Shown one piece after another: positions 23,107-33,292 of a stretch of 64,000 nt of DNA; position 1 is the first letter of the stretch; every line of letters begins with the position of its first letter. The notes beneath the pieces are model-generated. The model was not told the origin of the DNA, ran no database searches, and worked only from the letters and a program-made list of their open reading frames with translations. The translations under genes were made by a program, and so were the position numbers. The DNA is from Citrobacter freundii (GTDB lineage Bacteria; Pseudomonadota; Gammaproteobacteria; Enterobacterales; Enterobacteriaceae): positions 62,001 to 126,000 of the forward strand of contig NZ_JAALBX010000002.1 in assembly GCF_011077955.1 (NCBI RefSeq), read 5' to 3'.

Positions 23107-23137
23107 ACGGGCCTTGTTCGCTGCAAGGCCCGTTTTT
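23107..23137 (+). terminator. intrinsic terminator between ldtD and mepK
   Basis: A 10-bp stem ACGGGCCTTG/CAAGGCCCGT with a 7-nt loop is followed by TTTTT. It implies that mepK has its own promoter. Confidence 0.88.
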
Positions 23138-23239
23138 GCTGGATTTCGCAGCCTTGACGTGTCGAGATTTGGCAGTTAAGGTGCCCTGCGTGCGCCATAA
23201 GTGCATTTAATTACAACACTGACTGTAGACCTGAACATC

Positions 23240-23788
23240 ATGGATAAACTTGACGCTAACCGCCGCAAATTGCTGGCGCTTGGTGGCGTGACGCTCGGCG
23301 CCGCCATCTTGCCTGTACCCGCTTTTGCTACGCTTTCTACGCCTCGTCCGCGTATTCTTACACTCAATAACCTTAATACCGGTGAGAGTATCAAAGCGGA
23401 GTTCTTTGATGGCAAAGGCTATATTCAGGATGAATTAGCGAAATTGAACCATTTCTTTAGGGATTATCGCGCAAATAAAATCAAATCAATCGACCCGAGA
23501 TTATTTGACCAGCTGTATCGCCTGCAAGGATTATTAGGAACCCGCAAGCCGGTGCAATTAATCTCTGGCTACCGTTCACTGGATACCAACAGCGAGCTGC
23601 GCGCCAAAAGCCGTGGGGTAGCGAAAAAGAGCTATCACACCAAAGGCCAGGCCATGGATTTTCATATTGAAGGTATTGCTCTGAATAATATTCGCAAAGC
23701 CGCGTTGTCTATGCGGGCGGGTGGTGTAGGATACTACCCGAGTAGTAACTTTGTGCATATTGATACCGGTCCGTTAAGGCACTGGTAG
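23240..23788 (+). CDS. mepK: murein endopeptidase MepK (peptidase M15 family)
   Basis: MepK (YcbK) is a periplasmic zinc peptidase that cleaves 3-3 (mDap-mDap) crosslinks in peptidoglycan. The 182-residue product matches E. coli in length. The N-terminus [10 protein letters not shown] followed by a hydrophobic stretch ending AFA looks like a twin-arginine signal. The metal-binding motifs are [12 protein letters not shown] near residues 130-142 and VHIDTG near the end. The frame is open from 23201, but ATG 23240 gives the signal peptide. Its neighbour ldtD makes the bonds it cuts. Confidence 0.95.
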   Translation: MDKLDANRRKLLALGGVTLGAAILPVPAFATLSTPRPRILTLNNLNTGESIKAEFFDGKGYIQDELAKLNHFFRDYRANKIKSIDPRLFDQLYRLQGLLGTRKPVQLISGYRSLDTNSELRAKSRGVAKKSYHTKGQAMDFHIEGIALNNIRKAALSMRAGGVGYYPSSNFVHIDTGPLRHW

Positions 23789-23823
23789 AAAGCATCCGGT
23801 CGCGACCGGAGACAAGGAGCGGT

Positions 23824-24471
23824 ATGAATTATCAAATTATTCCGGTCACGGCGTTCTCACAGAACTGTTCATTAATCTGGTGTGAAGAAACGCGTCTGGC
23901 GGCATTAGTGGATCCGGGCGGCGACGCGCTGCGTATTCAACAGGCGGTGACGGAGCAGGGCGTAACTGTTCAGTCCATATTGCTGACGCATGGTCATCTT
24001 GATCATGTCGGCGCAGCGGCTGAACTGGCTGCCCATTATGGCGTACCGGTTATCGGTCCTGAAAAAGAAGACGAATTCTGGCTACAGGGCTTACCTGCCC
24101 AAAGTAAGATGTTTGGCCTGGAAGAGTGCCAGGCGTTAACGCCTGACCGCTGGTTGACAGAAGGTGAGCGCGTAACGGTTGGCAAAATCGAGCTGCAGGT
24201 GTTGCATTGCCCGGGTCATACGCCAGGACATATTGTCTTTTTTGATGAGCGCGCGCGATTGTTAATCTCGGGCGACGTGATCTTTAAAGGCGGCGTTGGA
24301 CGCAGCGACTTCCCGCGCGGCGATCACGCCACGCTGATTGATTCCATCAAGCGTAAGCTGCTGCCGCTGGGGGATGACGTTACGTTTATTCCCGGCCATG
24401 GCCCGTTATCCACTCTCGGGCATGAACGGTTACATAACCCGTTTCTGCAGGATGAAATGCCAGTCTGGTAA
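23824..24471 (+). CDS. gloC: type II hydroxyacylglutathione hydrolase GloC
   Basis: This metallo-beta-lactamase-fold hydrolase (YcbL) has glyoxalase II activity, hydrolysing S-lactoylglutathione in methylglyoxal detoxification. The product is 215 residues, the E. coli length. Metal ligands are visible in THGHLDH (55-61), CPGHTPGH and the later FIPGHG. It sits 35 bp after mepK with a GGAG ribosome site. mgsA, which makes methylglyoxal, is also in this window but 31 kb away. Confidence 0.95.
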   Translation: MNYQIIPVTAFSQNCSLIWCEETRLAALVDPGGDALRIQQAVTEQGVTVQSILLTHGHLDHVGAAAELAAHYGVPVIGPEKEDEFWLQGLPAQSKMFGLEECQALTPDRWLTEGERVTVGKIELQVLHCPGHTPGHIVFFDERARLLISGDVIFKGGVGRSDFPRGDHATLIDSIKRKLLPLGDDVTFIPGHGPLSTLGHERLHNPFLQDEMPVW

Positions 24472-24483
24472 AGACAGGAAAAG

Positions 24484-24513
24484 AAAAAGGGCCGCGAATG
24501 CGGCCCTTTTTTA
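24484..24513. terminator. bidirectional terminator between gloC and aspC
   Basis: A perfect 12-bp stem (AAAAAGGGCCGC with GCGGCCCTTTTT, GAAT loop) has a T-run on each strand and serves both convergent genes. Confidence 0.9.
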
Positions 24514-24537
24514 TTATTCACTGCCTGTAACCGGGCG

Positions 24538-25728
24538 TCAGAGTACGGCGACGATGGCTTCGCACAGCGGCGCCATATTGTCAGGCGTCATCCCTGCCAC
24601 ATTAACGCGGCCTGAAGCAACGGCGTAAACACCGAACTCTTCACGCAGACGCAGCACCTGCTCTTTGGTCAGGCCGCTGAACGAGAACATACCGTTCTGC
24701 TTGATAATAAAGCTGAAGTCACGGTTTGCGCCTTTCTCCTGGAGTGTATTCACAAACAGTTGACGCATACGCTGGATGCGCTGGCGCATATCGGTCAGCT
24801 CTTGCTCCCACAGTGTACGTAGCGCGTCGTTGCTCAGGATCGTCGCAACAACCGAGGCGCCGTGCGCGGGTGGGTTAGAGTAGTTGGCGCGAATGCAGGA
24901 TTTCATCTGGCTGAAGGCGCGATCGACGGTGTCCGCATCGCTGGCAACCAGCGTACAGGCGCCTACGCGTTCATTATAGAGACCGAAGTTTTTAGAGTAA
25001 GAGCTCGCAACAATCAGCTCTTTATGCAGAGCGGCAAACGCACGCAGGCCCTCAGCATCTTCTTCTAGCCCACGGGCGAATCCCTGATAGGCGAAGTCAA
25101 ACAGCGGCAGCCAGCCTTTATCTATAGAGAGCTGCGCCAGCTGTTGCCATTGATCAAGCGTAGGGTCGATACCGGTCGGGTTATGGCAGCAACCATGGAA
25201 CAGTACCACGTCACCCGCTTGCGCGTTGGCAAGGCTTGCTATCAGGCCGTCGAAATCAAGCGTGTGGTTTTGTGCGTCATAATAGGTGTATTCACAGACT
25301 TCAAGGCCTGCGGAATTAAACACGCTTTTATGGTTAGGCCAGCTCGGATTACTTACCCATACGCGTTTAACATCGGTATTTTTAGCGAGAAAATCCGCCG
25401 CTACGCGCAGCGCGCCGGTGCCGCCAGGCGTTTGAGCGGTGCGAGCGCGTTTATCAGCAATTAGTGCATTGCCTTTGCCAAATAACAGCTCCTGCGTGCA
25501 GCGACCAAATTCAGGAATGCCATCAATACCCAGGTAATTCTTGGTGGTTTCATTTTCCAGCAGATATTGTTCGGCTTTTTTTACGCTGGTCAGCACCGGC
25601 GTTTTGCCGGTTTCATCTTTATAAACACCAATACCCAGGTTGATTTTTGACGGACGTTCATCGGCGCGAAACAGATCCGCCAGACCAAGGATCGGGTCGG
25701 CAGGGGCGGCAGTAATGTTCTCAAACAT
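24538..25728 (-). CDS. aspC: aspartate aminotransferase
   Basis: This PLP enzyme interconverts aspartate and 2-oxoglutarate with oxaloacetate and glutamate, and also transaminates aromatic amino acids. The product from the ATG at 25728 is 396 residues, the E. coli length and sequence nearly throughout. The PLP lysine lies in [13 protein letters not shown] (about residue 246), and [11 protein letters not shown] and the C-terminal substrate arginine are present. The open frame extends 23 codons upstream without family similarity. It is separated from ompF by a terminator, so it has its own promoter. Confidence 0.97.
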   Translation of the reverse strand: MFENITAAPADPILGLADLFRADERPSKINLGIGVYKDETGKTPVLTSVKKAEQYLLENETTKNYLGIDGIPEFGRCTQELLFGKGNALIADKRARTAQTPGGTGALRVAADFLAKNTDVKRVWVSNPSWPNHKSVFNSAGLEVCEYTYYDAQNHTLDFDGLIASLANAQAGDVVLFHGCCHNPTGIDPTLDQWQQLAQLSIDKGWLPLFDFAYQGFARGLEEDAEGLRAFAALHKELIVASSYSKNFGLYNERVGACTLVASDADTVDRAFSQMKSCIRANYSNPPAHGASVVATILSNDALRTLWEQELTDMRQRIQRMRQLFVNTLQEKGANRDFSFIIKQNGMFSFSGLTKEQVLRLREEFGVYAVASGRVNVAGMTPDNMAPLCEAIVAVL

Positions 25729-25852
25729 GACGAGGTTCCATTGTGATTTCAGAAGGGAATTCGCATTCAGGTTAACGGTTGTTTTACCAAATGCCAACCG
25801 TTTGCCAGCAAAAGATTTGGGCTTAGAGAAATCCGGTATTTTTCTCTTTCAG

Positions 25853-25885
25853 GCATAAAAAAACAGGGCCTAAGCCCTGTTTTTG
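25853..25885 (-). terminator. intrinsic terminator after ompF
   Basis: On the minus strand an AACAGGGC/GCCCTGTT stem with a TTAG loop is followed by seven T. The other strand also has TTTTTG, so it may work both ways. Confidence 0.88.
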
Positions 25886-25911
25886 TCTTATTGATAATAC
25901 AGTTATATCAA

Positions 25912-27024
25912 TTAGAACTGGTAAGTTACGCCCAGGGTAACCTGGTCGTCTACGCCAACCAGTGCAGTGGCAGCGTCTTCTTTATCCAGCAGGTTGATAC
26001 GGTAGTCAGCGTATACGTTGAAGTTCTTGTTGAAGTAGTAGTAAGAACCTACGGTCACGTATTTAGCCAGGTCACGGTTGTAGTAAGAACCGTCAGCGGC
26101 AACCAGGTCTTTACCTTTGGTCTGAACGTAAGATACGGACGGACGCAGACCGAAGTCGAACTGATACTGAGCTACAGCTTCAAAGTTCTGAGTTTTGTTA
26201 GCGATGTCGTAATAAGAAGCGCCGGTCGCAGTCTGGTTACGGGTTTCTGCGTAGATGGTTGCCAGGTAAATGCTGTTAGCGTCGTATTTAGCACCAACAG
26301 ACCATGCTTCAGCGCGGTCGCCACGACCGTCAGCGCGCTGGCCGCCAAGGGCGCCAGTTGCAGTTGCAGCACGAGTGGTACGGTTAGAGTTGCTGTAAGC
26401 ACCGATTACGCTGAAGCCTTCAGCGAAGTTATAACCCAGAGAGTAACCAACGCCGTCGCCGTTAGATGCTTTCAGGTTGTCACGGTCGTTTTTACCCTGA
26501 TACTGAACACCGAAGTTCAGACCATCAACCAGACCGAAGAAATCGCTGTTACGGTAGGTCAGCAGGCCAGTAGAACGGTTGTTCATGTAGTTGTCAGTGC
26601 TGCCCGCCCAGGTTTCGCCAGAGAAGGACGGAGAAACGTCGGTGTAGGATTCTACGTCGTAAACGATACCGTAGTTACGACCGTAGTCCAGGGAGCCTGC
26701 GTCAGCAATTTTAACACCTGCGAAAGCCAGACGAGTTACGTTGTCCTGGTTGCCTTCTTCTTTGCTTGCTTTAGCACGGTATTCCCACTGGCCGTAACCG
26801 GTCACTTGATCAGTAACCTGAGTTTCGCCTTTGAAACCGATTTGAGCGTAAGAAGAGTCGCCATTATTGGTGTTGTCACCAGAGGTCACGAAACCATGTT
26901 CACCAACGACTTTACCGTACAGATCCAGCTTGTTGCTGTTTTTGTTATAGATTTCGGCAGCGTTAGCTGCGCCAGCTACCAGCAGAGCAGGGATAACCAC
27001 TGCCAGAATATTGCGCTTCATCAT
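25912..27024 (-). CDS. ompF: outer membrane porin F
   Basis: OmpF is a trimeric 16-strand outer-membrane porin that admits small hydrophilic solutes and favours low osmolarity. The 370-residue precursor (E. coli 362) has a 22-residue signal peptide ending GAANA before [16 protein letters not shown]. The eyelet segment around [10 protein letters not shown] and the C-terminal Phe (VTYQF) required for assembly are intact. The extra length lies in surface loops, including an Ala/Thr/Gly-rich loop near 225-240. The promoter and leader resemble E. coli closely. A complementary 394-codon open frame is a codon-bias shadow. Confidence 0.95.
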   Translation of the reverse strand: MMKRNILAVVIPALLVAGAANAAEIYNKNSNKLDLYGKVVGEHGFVTSGDNTNNGDSSYAQIGFKGETQVTDQVTGYGQWEYRAKASKEEGNQDNVTRLAFAGVKIADAGSLDYGRNYGIVYDVESYTDVSPSFSGETWAGSTDNYMNNRSTGLLTYRNSDFFGLVDGLNFGVQYQGKNDRDNLKASNGDGVGYSLGYNFAEGFSVIGAYSNSNRTTRAATATGALGGQRADGRGDRAEAWSVGAKYDANSIYLATIYAETRNQTATGASYYDIANKTQNFEAVAQYQFDFGLRPSVSYVQTKGKDLVAADGSYYNRDLAKYVTVGSYYYFNKNFNVYADYRINLLDKEDAATALVGVDDQVTLGVTYQF

Positions 27025-27215
27025 TATTTATTACCCTCATTGGTTTTTTATAACACCTGCCACTGCCGTCAATAATTCTGTACGGAACTATTGATGAGAG
27101 TTTGGTGTCTTTATGTGTCTGGAGGCATCTTTCCATTCATATTGAGGATTAGCTACAGTGAAAGTGCTACAAACATCCAAACTAAGTAACCAAAAGCAAT
27201 TATGTGTAACTAAAT
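27025..27215 (-). promoter_or_regulatory. ompF promoter, leader and OmpR-binding region
   Basis: Read on the minus strand, the leader and promoter line up with E. coli ompF: a -10 AAAGAT (27127-27132), a poor -35 TAGCTA (27150-27155) with 17-bp spacing, and an AT-rich segment upstream with TTTTGGTTAC-like OmpR half-sites (about 27156-27215). The weak -35 fits dependence on phosphorylated OmpR. The leader of roughly 95-110 nt ends in GAGGGTAATAAAT before the ATG, the region paired by the MicF small RNA in E. coli. Confidence 0.65.
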
Positions 27216-27560
27216 ATGTATTTTTGGGAACTTTGTGAACCACATCAAAATAAATAACTCTGCTGAATTGATTCCTTCTGGATCGACTCTATATATATGA
27301 AATCCTTATATTTAATGATTAAATTTAGCTTTTGTTCAGCTGAACGATAAAAATTCGCAATTTGGATAATGTTGCGTTCAGATGGCTGGATGTCTGTGTA
27401 AACTTTAACCCTATGTGCTATGTCCAGAGTTGAATAATCACGCAACAAAAGCAGGGATAATTTTTGCTGAAAATTATTTCGAAGTAATACGTGGGATTTT
27501 GGGGGAGGAGGCTAAACGTGTGAAGTGGATAAAACGTGAACATAATTGCACCCTTTTGAC
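27216..27560. other. AT-rich intergenic stretch between ompF and asnS
   Basis: No gene is supported here. The stretch is AT-rich with several A/T tracts and probably holds the distal part of the ompF control region; E. coli has a far-upstream OmpR site and IHF sites in the corresponding place. Open frames at 27245-27448 (minus) and 27415-27669 (plus) lack a ribosome site or recognisable similarity. Confidence 0.5.
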
Positions 27561-27600
27561 AGGGTGCAATAAAAAAGCCGGGGTAATCCCGGCTTTTTTA
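27545..27600. terminator. tandem hairpins at the 3' end of asnS
   Basis: The hairpin nearest asnS (27571-27600) has a GCCGGG/CCCGGC stem flanked by A and T runs and is a good terminator on both strands. Directly next to it a second 9-bp hairpin, ATTGCACCC/GGGTGCAAT (27545-27553 with 27562-27570), lies further downstream of asnS. Confidence 0.8.
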
Positions 27601-27601
27601 T

Positions 27602-29002
27602 TTAGAAACTGGCATTACGCGGCGTACGTGGGAAAGGAATCACATCACGCACGTTCTGAACACCGGTAACATAAGCGATTAAGCGCTCAAAACCGAGTCC
27701 AAAACCTGAGTGTGGCACGGTGCCATAGCGACGCAAGTCGCGGTACCACCAGTAATCTTCCTTGCTAAGGCCCATTTCTTCAAGACGCATATCAAGTACG
27801 TCCAGACGCTCTTCACGCTGGGAGCCGCCAATGATTTCGCCAATGCCTGGCGCCAGCACATCCATCGCCGCAACAGTCTTACCGTCTTCGTTCTGACGCA
27901 TATAAAACGCTTTAATGTCTTTCGGGTAGTTTTTGACAACAACCGGCGCTTTAAAATGTTTTTCAGCCAGATAACGCTCATGCTCAGACGCTAAATCGAC
28001 GCCCCAATAAACCGGGTTCTCAAATTTCTCACCACAGGTTTCGAGGATTTTTACAGCCTCGGTGTAATCAACCTGGGCAAAATCAGCAGAGATAAAACGC
28101 TCAAGACGACCGATTGCATCTTTGTCGACGCGCTCAGCAAAGAATTTCATGTCATCCATACGCTCATCTAGCACCGCTTTAAAGACATATTTCAGCATGC
28201 CTTCGGCAAGCGCGGCTACATCATCAAGCGTGGCGAAGGCGACTTCCGGCTCCAGCATCCAGAATTCAGCCAAATGACGGCTGGTGTTGGAGTTTTCGGC
28301 ACGGAAGGTCGGGCCAAAGGTATAGATTTTAGATAACGCGCACGCGTAGGTTTCGCCATTGAGCTGGCCGGAAACGGTCAAAAACGCTTCTTTGCCGAAA
28401 AAGTCTTTATCAAAATCGACTTTGCCCTGGTCATTACGCGGCAGGTTTTCCAGATCCAGTGTGGACACGCGGAACATCTCGCCCGCGCCTTCTGTATCGG
28501 AGGCGGTAATAAGGGGGGTAGAAACCCAGAAGAAGCCTTGCTCGTTAAAATAACGATGCAGGGCCTGCGCCAGGGTGTGGCGTACACGGGCAACCGCGCC
28601 AATCATATTGGTGCGTGGGCGCAGGTGCGCAACTTCACGCAGATATTCAATGCTGTGGCGTTTGGCCGCCATCGGGTAGGTGTCAGGATCTTCAACCCAG
28701 CCGGTAACGTCGACTTTGCTTGCCTGAAGTTCGAAACTTTGCCCTTGACCCGGAGATTCAACGACGGTGCCGGTGACAATCACGGAGCAACCGGTGGTCA
28801 GGCGCAGAATGTCATCATTGTAATTGGGCAGAGAATTATTAATGACAGCCTGTATAGGATCAAAGCAGGAACCGTCATAAACGGCGAGGAAAGAGATGCC
28901 AGCTTTTGAATCTCGACGGGTACGCACCCATCCGCGCACGGTGACTTCTTGGTCGACGGCTACGCGGCCCTGGAGTACGTCGGCTACAGGCACAACGCTC
29001 AT
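27602..29002 (-). CDS. asnS: asparagine--tRNA ligase
   Basis: This class IIb aminoacyl-tRNA synthetase charges tRNA-Asn. The product is 466 residues, as in E. coli. It has an N-terminal OB-fold anticodon-binding domain (about 1-110), motif 2 [15 protein letters not shown] and motif 3 [13 protein letters not shown] near the C-terminus. It is transcribed alone; the 169 bp up to pncB hold its promoter and a hairpin for the upstream gene. Confidence 0.98.
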   Translation of the reverse strand: MSVVPVADVLQGRVAVDQEVTVRGWVRTRRDSKAGISFLAVYDGSCFDPIQAVINNSLPNYNDDILRLTTGCSVIVTGTVVESPGQGQSFELQASKVDVTGWVEDPDTYPMAAKRHSIEYLREVAHLRPRTNMIGAVARVRHTLAQALHRYFNEQGFFWVSTPLITASDTEGAGEMFRVSTLDLENLPRNDQGKVDFDKDFFGKEAFLTVSGQLNGETYACALSKIYTFGPTFRAENSNTSRHLAEFWMLEPEVAFATLDDVAALAEGMLKYVFKAVLDERMDDMKFFAERVDKDAIGRLERFISADFAQVDYTEAVKILETCGEKFENPVYWGVDLASEHERYLAEKHFKAPVVVKNYPKDIKAFYMRQNEDGKTVAAMDVLAPGIGEIIGGSQREERLDVLDMRLEEMGLSKEDYWWYRDLRRYGTVPHSGFGLGFERLIAYVTGVQNVRDVIPFPRTPRNASF

Positions 29003-29137
29003 AATTTTCTCTCTGGTTAATAGTCAATGATAAAAATCGCTTATCCACCCGACAGGCGGTTTGTCTATGTTACCTGGCACACGCTGGCAGACAAGCAGAA
29101 TTCGTGTTGGAAAATAAAGAAAACACAAAGAATTGCG

Positions 29138-29165
29138 CTTCAGGAGGCTTAACGGCCCCCTGAAG
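29138..29165 (-). terminator. hairpin after pncB
   Basis: An 11-bp stem with one mismatch (CTTCAGGAGGC paired with GGCCCCCTGAAG) lies just past the pncB stop codon. There is no real T-tract on the minus strand, so it may stabilise the 3' end rather than terminate efficiently. Confidence 0.5.
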
Positions 29166-29171
29166 GCAAGA

Positions 29172-30374
29172 TTAACTGGCTTTTTTTACCTGGGGCAAAT
29201 CGAACGCTTTGCGCAACGCGCGCACAAAGGCTTTGTCGTGACAAATGGTTTTACCCGGGCTATCTGAGAGTTTCGCCACTGGCTTGCCGTTACACTCCAC
29301 GAGTTTAATGACAATATTTAAAGGCTGAACGCCTGGGATGTCGCAAGTTAACCGGGTGCCGATGCCAAAGCCCAGTTTCACCCGGGATGCGAAATGGCGA
29401 TAAAGATCGATTGCCTTATTGAGGTCGAGATTATCCGAGAACACCAAAACCTTGCTTAACGGATCGATGTGCAGTTTCTCGTAATGGGCGATGGCTTTTT
29501 CGCCCCACTGAACCGGATCGCCGGAATCGTGGCGCAAACCTTGATAGCGGGTCGCAAACTCCGGGCCGAAGTCGCGTAAAAACGCGTCCATGGTGATGCA
29601 GTCCGTTAACGCGATACCGAGTTGATCAGGGTATTCGTCAAGCCAGGCCTGAAGCGCTGCGCGTTGGCTGTTGGCGAGTACCGGGCTAATTTGCTGATGC
29701 GCCTGGAACCATTCGTGGGCCTGGGTGCCCATGGGCGTTAACTCAAGGCGACGGGCTAAATCATAATTGCTGGTGCCGGTAAACCATGACTCTTGCTTGA
29801 GTCGCTCAACAATTGCCTGCTGAACGTCGCGTGAAAAACGTCGGCGGGTGCCGAAATCCATTAAATAAAACTGGTCAAGCGGCAGATCGGCGGTGAGCGC
29901 GTTAAAGTCCACCAGCTTCGTTTCGAGATGGTCGAGGGCGTTATCAACGCTGATTTCGGGGGAGCGGAACTGATGCACCAGTTCGCTTATGACGGCCAAA
30001 AGCGGGACTTCCCACATGATAACTTCAAGCCACGGTCCGCTGAGTCGAATATTCAGCTTGCCGTTGTCATTCGTTATCTCAACCTGAGACGGGTCATAGC
30101 GGAACGTTTTTAGCCACGCCAGATAATCCGCTTTGAAAAACGGCAGCTTCGCGAGCCAGTTGTATTCATCGTCACGCAGCGCCAGATGCTGCATCGCATC
30201 CACCTGTTCGCGAATGGTTGGCGCATAGATGCCTAACAAATCATCGCCGCGGCAGCGAAATTCCGCTGCGACATGCACGCCCTGGTAGTGATGAAACACG
30301 GCCTGCTGCATATGAAGCTTATAAGCATCAGTATCCAGCAACGAGTGCAGAATAGGGGAAGCATATTGTGTCAT
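29172..30374 (-). CDS. pncB: nicotinate phosphoribosyltransferase
   Basis: PncB converts nicotinate and PRPP to nicotinate mononucleotide, the entry step of NAD salvage, with ATP hydrolysis through a phosphohistidine. The product is 400 residues, the E. coli length. The conserved H220 lies in PMGTQAHEW, and [14 protein letters not shown] is the PRPP-binding region. It is transcribed divergently from pepN across a 267-bp intergenic region. NadR represses this gene in Salmonella, but I see no clear NadR palindrome. Confidence 0.97.
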   Translation of the reverse strand: MTQYASPILHSLLDTDAYKLHMQQAVFHHYQGVHVAAEFRCRGDDLLGIYAPTIREQVDAMQHLALRDDEYNWLAKLPFFKADYLAWLKTFRYDPSQVEITNDNGKLNIRLSGPWLEVIMWEVPLLAVISELVHQFRSPEISVDNALDHLETKLVDFNALTADLPLDQFYLMDFGTRRRFSRDVQQAIVERLKQESWFTGTSNYDLARRLELTPMGTQAHEWFQAHQQISPVLANSQRAALQAWLDEYPDQLGIALTDCITMDAFLRDFGPEFATRYQGLRHDSGDPVQWGEKAIAHYEKLHIDPLSKVLVFSDNLDLNKAIDLYRHFASRVKLGFGIGTRLTCDIPGVQPLNIVIKLVECNGKPVAKLSDSPGKTICHDKAFVRALRKAFDLPQVKKAS

Positions 30375-30641
30375 GGTGCGTAACTGGCATCCTCTAACGG
30401 GAGCGTTTCCTGGGTTTGCGAAAGCAGAGAAAGACGCAGGAGTATACCTTGATTATCGGTTTATTGAAGCACGATCACACCATAACACACCGGTTGGGTC
30501 GAGTGCATTTCGTGCCGCATGTTATGTGAATGTAGTAAAAGGGGTTACATAGCCATAAAAGATAAAGATTCTGCATGGCAACATTTTGGCAACGAGAATA
30601 GACTGAAGCACGATACTCTACGGACGATGGATAAGGTTTCT

Positions 30642-33254
30642 ATGACACAACTGCCGCAAGCCAAATACCGCCACGATTATCGTGCGCCGGATTATTTCAT
30701 CAGCGATATCGATTTAACCTTTGAGCTGGACGCACAAAATACGCGCGTAACCGCCGTAAGTCAGGTAAATCGCCCGCAGGCGTCGGATGCGCCGCTGCGT
30801 CTGGATGGCGAATCATTAACATTACTCTCCCTTGAAATTGATGGGCAGGCGTGGCCTCACTACCATCAGGAAGACAATGCGCTGATTATCGAGCAACTGC
30901 CCGCACGCTTTACGCTGAAAATCGTCAACGAAATCAGCCCGGCGGCGAATACGGCGCTTGAAGGCTTATATCAGTCAGGCGAAGCGCTGTGTACGCAGTG
31001 TGAAGCGGAAGGGTTCCGTCACATCACCTGGTACCTGGATCGCCCGGACGTGCTCGCGCGTTTTACCACCAAAGTCATTGCCGATAAAACCAAATATCCT
31101 TATCTGCTTTCCAACGGCAACCGCGTAGGGCAGGGCGATCTGGAGAATGGCCGTCATTGGGTGCAATGGCAGGATCCGTTCCCGAAACCGTGCTACCTCT
31201 TTGCGCTGGTGGCGGGTGATTTCGATGTGCTTCGCGACACGTTTACTACCCGTTCCGGGCGTGAAGTGGCGCTGGAACTCTATGTCGATAGAGGCAATGT
31301 CGATCGCGCCGGGTGGGCGATGACCTCGTTGAAAAACTCCATGAAATGGGATGAAACCCGTTTCGGGCTTGAGTACGACTTAGACATTTATATGATAGTC
31401 GCCGTTGATTTCTTCAATATGGGGGCGATGGAGAATAAAGGGCTTAATATCTTTAACTCCAAATTTGTGCTGGCGCGTGCCGAAACGGCCACCGACAAAG
31501 ACTACCTCAATATTGAACGGGTCATTGGGCATGAGTATTTTCACAACTGGACGGGCAACCGCGTAACCTGTCGCGACTGGTTCCAGTTAAGCCTGAAAGA
31601 AGGCCTGACAGTATTCCGTGACCAGGAGTTCAGCTCGGACTTAGGTTCGCGAGCGGTTAATCGCATCAATAACGTGCGGACCATGCGCGCTATGCAGTTT
31701 GCCGAAGACGCCAGTCCCATGGCGCATCCTATCCGTCCGGATAAAGTCATTGAAATGAATAATTTCTACACCCTTACGGTGTATGAAAAAGGATCCGAAG
31801 TGATCCGCATGTTGCACACCTTGCTTGGCGAAGAGAATTTCCAGAAAGGGATGCAACTCTATTTTGAACGCCATGACGGAAGTGCTGCCACCTGCGATGA
31901 TTTTGTTCAGGCGATGGAAGATGCTTCTAACGTTGATTTATCGCACTTCCGGCGCTGGTACAGCCAGGCGGGGACGCCCATCGTTAGCGTACGCGACGAC
32001 TACAACCCGGAAACCGAGCAATATACGCTGACCATCAGTCAGAGAACGCCGCCCACGGCGGAACAGCCGGACAAGCTTCCGCTGCACATTCCCTTTGATA
32101 TCGAACTCTACGATAACGAAGGCAATGTTATTCCTCTGCAGCATAATGGGCATCCGGTGCATCATGTGCTTAACGTAACCCAGGCGGAACAGACCTTTGT
32201 GTTCGATAAGGTCTATTTCCAGCCGGTTCCCTCGCTGTTGCGCGAGTTCTCAGCACCGGTGAAACTGGAATACAGCTGGAGCGACCAGCAGCTCACCTTC
32301 CTGATGCGCTACGCTCGCAATGACTTCTCGTGCTGGGATGCCGCGCAAAGCCTGCTTGCTACCCACATCAAAATAAACGTGGCGCGTCAGCAACAAGGGC
32401 AACCGCTATCGCTTCCTCTGCACGTCGCGGATGCGTTTCGTGCCATCCTGCTCGATGAGCATATCGATCCGGCGCTGGCTGCTGAAATTCTTACTCTGCC
32501 GTCACAAAACGAGATTGCTGAGCTTTTCGAGATCATCGATCCGCTGGCGATCGCCGCGGTACACGGTGCATTAACCCGCACGTTGGCAACCGAGTTGGCA
32601 GATGAGTTTTTAGCGGTGTATAACGCCCTCAAGCTCGACGGTTATCGTATTGAACACACGGATATCGGTAAACGCGCGCTGCGCAATACTTGTCTGCACT
32701 ATCTTGCGTTCGGCGACGCGCAGCTGGCCGATAAACTGGTTACTGCGCAATATCATCATGCGGATAACATGACTGATGCGATTGCTGCTTTGTCCGCAGC
32801 GGTTGAGGCGCAATTACCGTGTCGTGAAGCGCTGTTGGCGCAATACGATGAAAAATGGCATCAGGATGGCCTGGTGATGGATAAATGGCTGATGCTTCAG
32901 GCGATAAGCCCGGCGCAAAATGTCCTTGCCGCGGTGCGTTCACTGCTCAATCACCGTTCATTTACTATGAGCAATCCAAACCGCGTCCGGGCGCTGATCG
33001 GCGCCTTCGCCATGCATAACCCGCTGGCGTTTCACGCCGTGGATGGCAGCGGCTACCAGTTTATGGTGGAAATGCTGACGGAGCTTAACAGCCGAAATCC
33101 GCAGGTGGCGTCGCGTCTTATCGAGCCGCTTATCCGTCTGAAACGCTACGACGAGCATCGCCAGCAATTGATGCGCGCAGCCCTGGAGCAGCTTAAAGCG
33201 CTGCCTAATCTCTCGGGCGATTTGTTCGAGAAAATCACCAAGGCACTCGCCTGA
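30642..33254 (+). CDS. pepN: aminopeptidase N
   Basis: PepN is the main broad-specificity aminopeptidase of the enterobacterial cytosol, an M1 family zinc enzyme. The product is 870 residues from ATG 30642, exactly the E. coli length. GAMEN is at about 260-264, HEYFH (zinc ligands and catalytic Glu) at 297-301, and the third ligand Glu about 19 residues later in NRVTCRDWFQLSLKEG. The open frame extends 41 codons upstream, but only the later ATG, preceded by AAGG, matches the family. It is followed by a bidirectional terminator. Confidence 0.98.
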   Translation: MTQLPQAKYRHDYRAPDYFISDIDLTFELDAQNTRVTAVSQVNRPQASDAPLRLDGESLTLLSLEIDGQAWPHYHQEDNALIIEQLPARFTLKIVNEISPAANTALEGLYQSGEALCTQCEAEGFRHITWYLDRPDVLARFTTKVIADKTKYPYLLSNGNRVGQGDLENGRHWVQWQDPFPKPCYLFALVAGDFDVLRDTFTTRSGREVALELYVDRGNVDRAGWAMTSLKNSMKWDETRFGLEYDLDIYMIVAVDFFNMGAMENKGLNIFNSKFVLARAETATDKDYLNIERVIGHEYFHNWTGNRVTCRDWFQLSLKEGLTVFRDQEFSSDLGSRAVNRINNVRTMRAMQFAEDASPMAHPIRPDKVIEMNNFYTLTVYEKGSEVIRMLHTLLGEENFQKGMQLYFERHDGSAATCDDFVQAMEDASNVDLSHFRRWYSQAGTPIVSVRDDYNPETEQYTLTISQRTPPTAEQPDKLPLHIPFDIELYDNEGNVIPLQHNGHPVHHVLNVTQAEQTFVFDKVYFQPVPSLLREFSAPVKLEYSWSDQQLTFLMRYARNDFSCWDAAQSLLATHIKINVARQQQGQPLSLPLHVADAFRAILLDEHIDPALAAEILTLPSQNEIAELFEIIDPLAIAAVHGALTRTLATELADEFLAVYNALKLDGYRIEHTDIGKRALRNTCLHYLAFGDAQLADKLVTAQYHHADNMTDAIAALSAAVEAQLPCREALLAQYDEKWHQDGLVMDKWLMLQAISPAQNVLAAVRSLLNHRSFTMSNPNRVRALIGAFAMHNPLAFHAVDGSGYQFMVEMLTELNSRNPQVASRLIEPLIRLKRYDEHRQQLMRAALEQLKALPNLSGDLFEKITKALA

Positions 33255-33258
33255 TACC

Positions 33259-33290
33259 AAAAGGCCCTTTCATTGCAAAGGGCCTTTTTT
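33259..33290. terminator. bidirectional terminator between pepN and ssuE
   Basis: An AAAAGGCCCTTT/AAAGGGCCTTTT stem with a CATTGC loop has T-runs on both strands. It lies between the stop codons of the convergent pepN and ssuE. Confidence 0.9.
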
Positions 33291-33292
33291 CA

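Noticed and set aside
25891-27075. A 394-codon open frame on the plus strand covering all of ompF
   Set aside because: It is exactly complementary to a highly expressed porin gene with strong codon bias, has no ribosome site, and its translation is low-complexity Val/Thr/Ser without recognisable domains.
27245-27448. A 67-codon minus-strand frame in the ompF upstream region
   Set aside because: Very AT-rich, no good ribosome site, no similarity, and it lies in the region expected to hold distal ompF control sites.
29138-29165. A REP-type element after pncB
   Set aside because: It is a single imperfect hairpin without the REP consensus or a second copy in the window.
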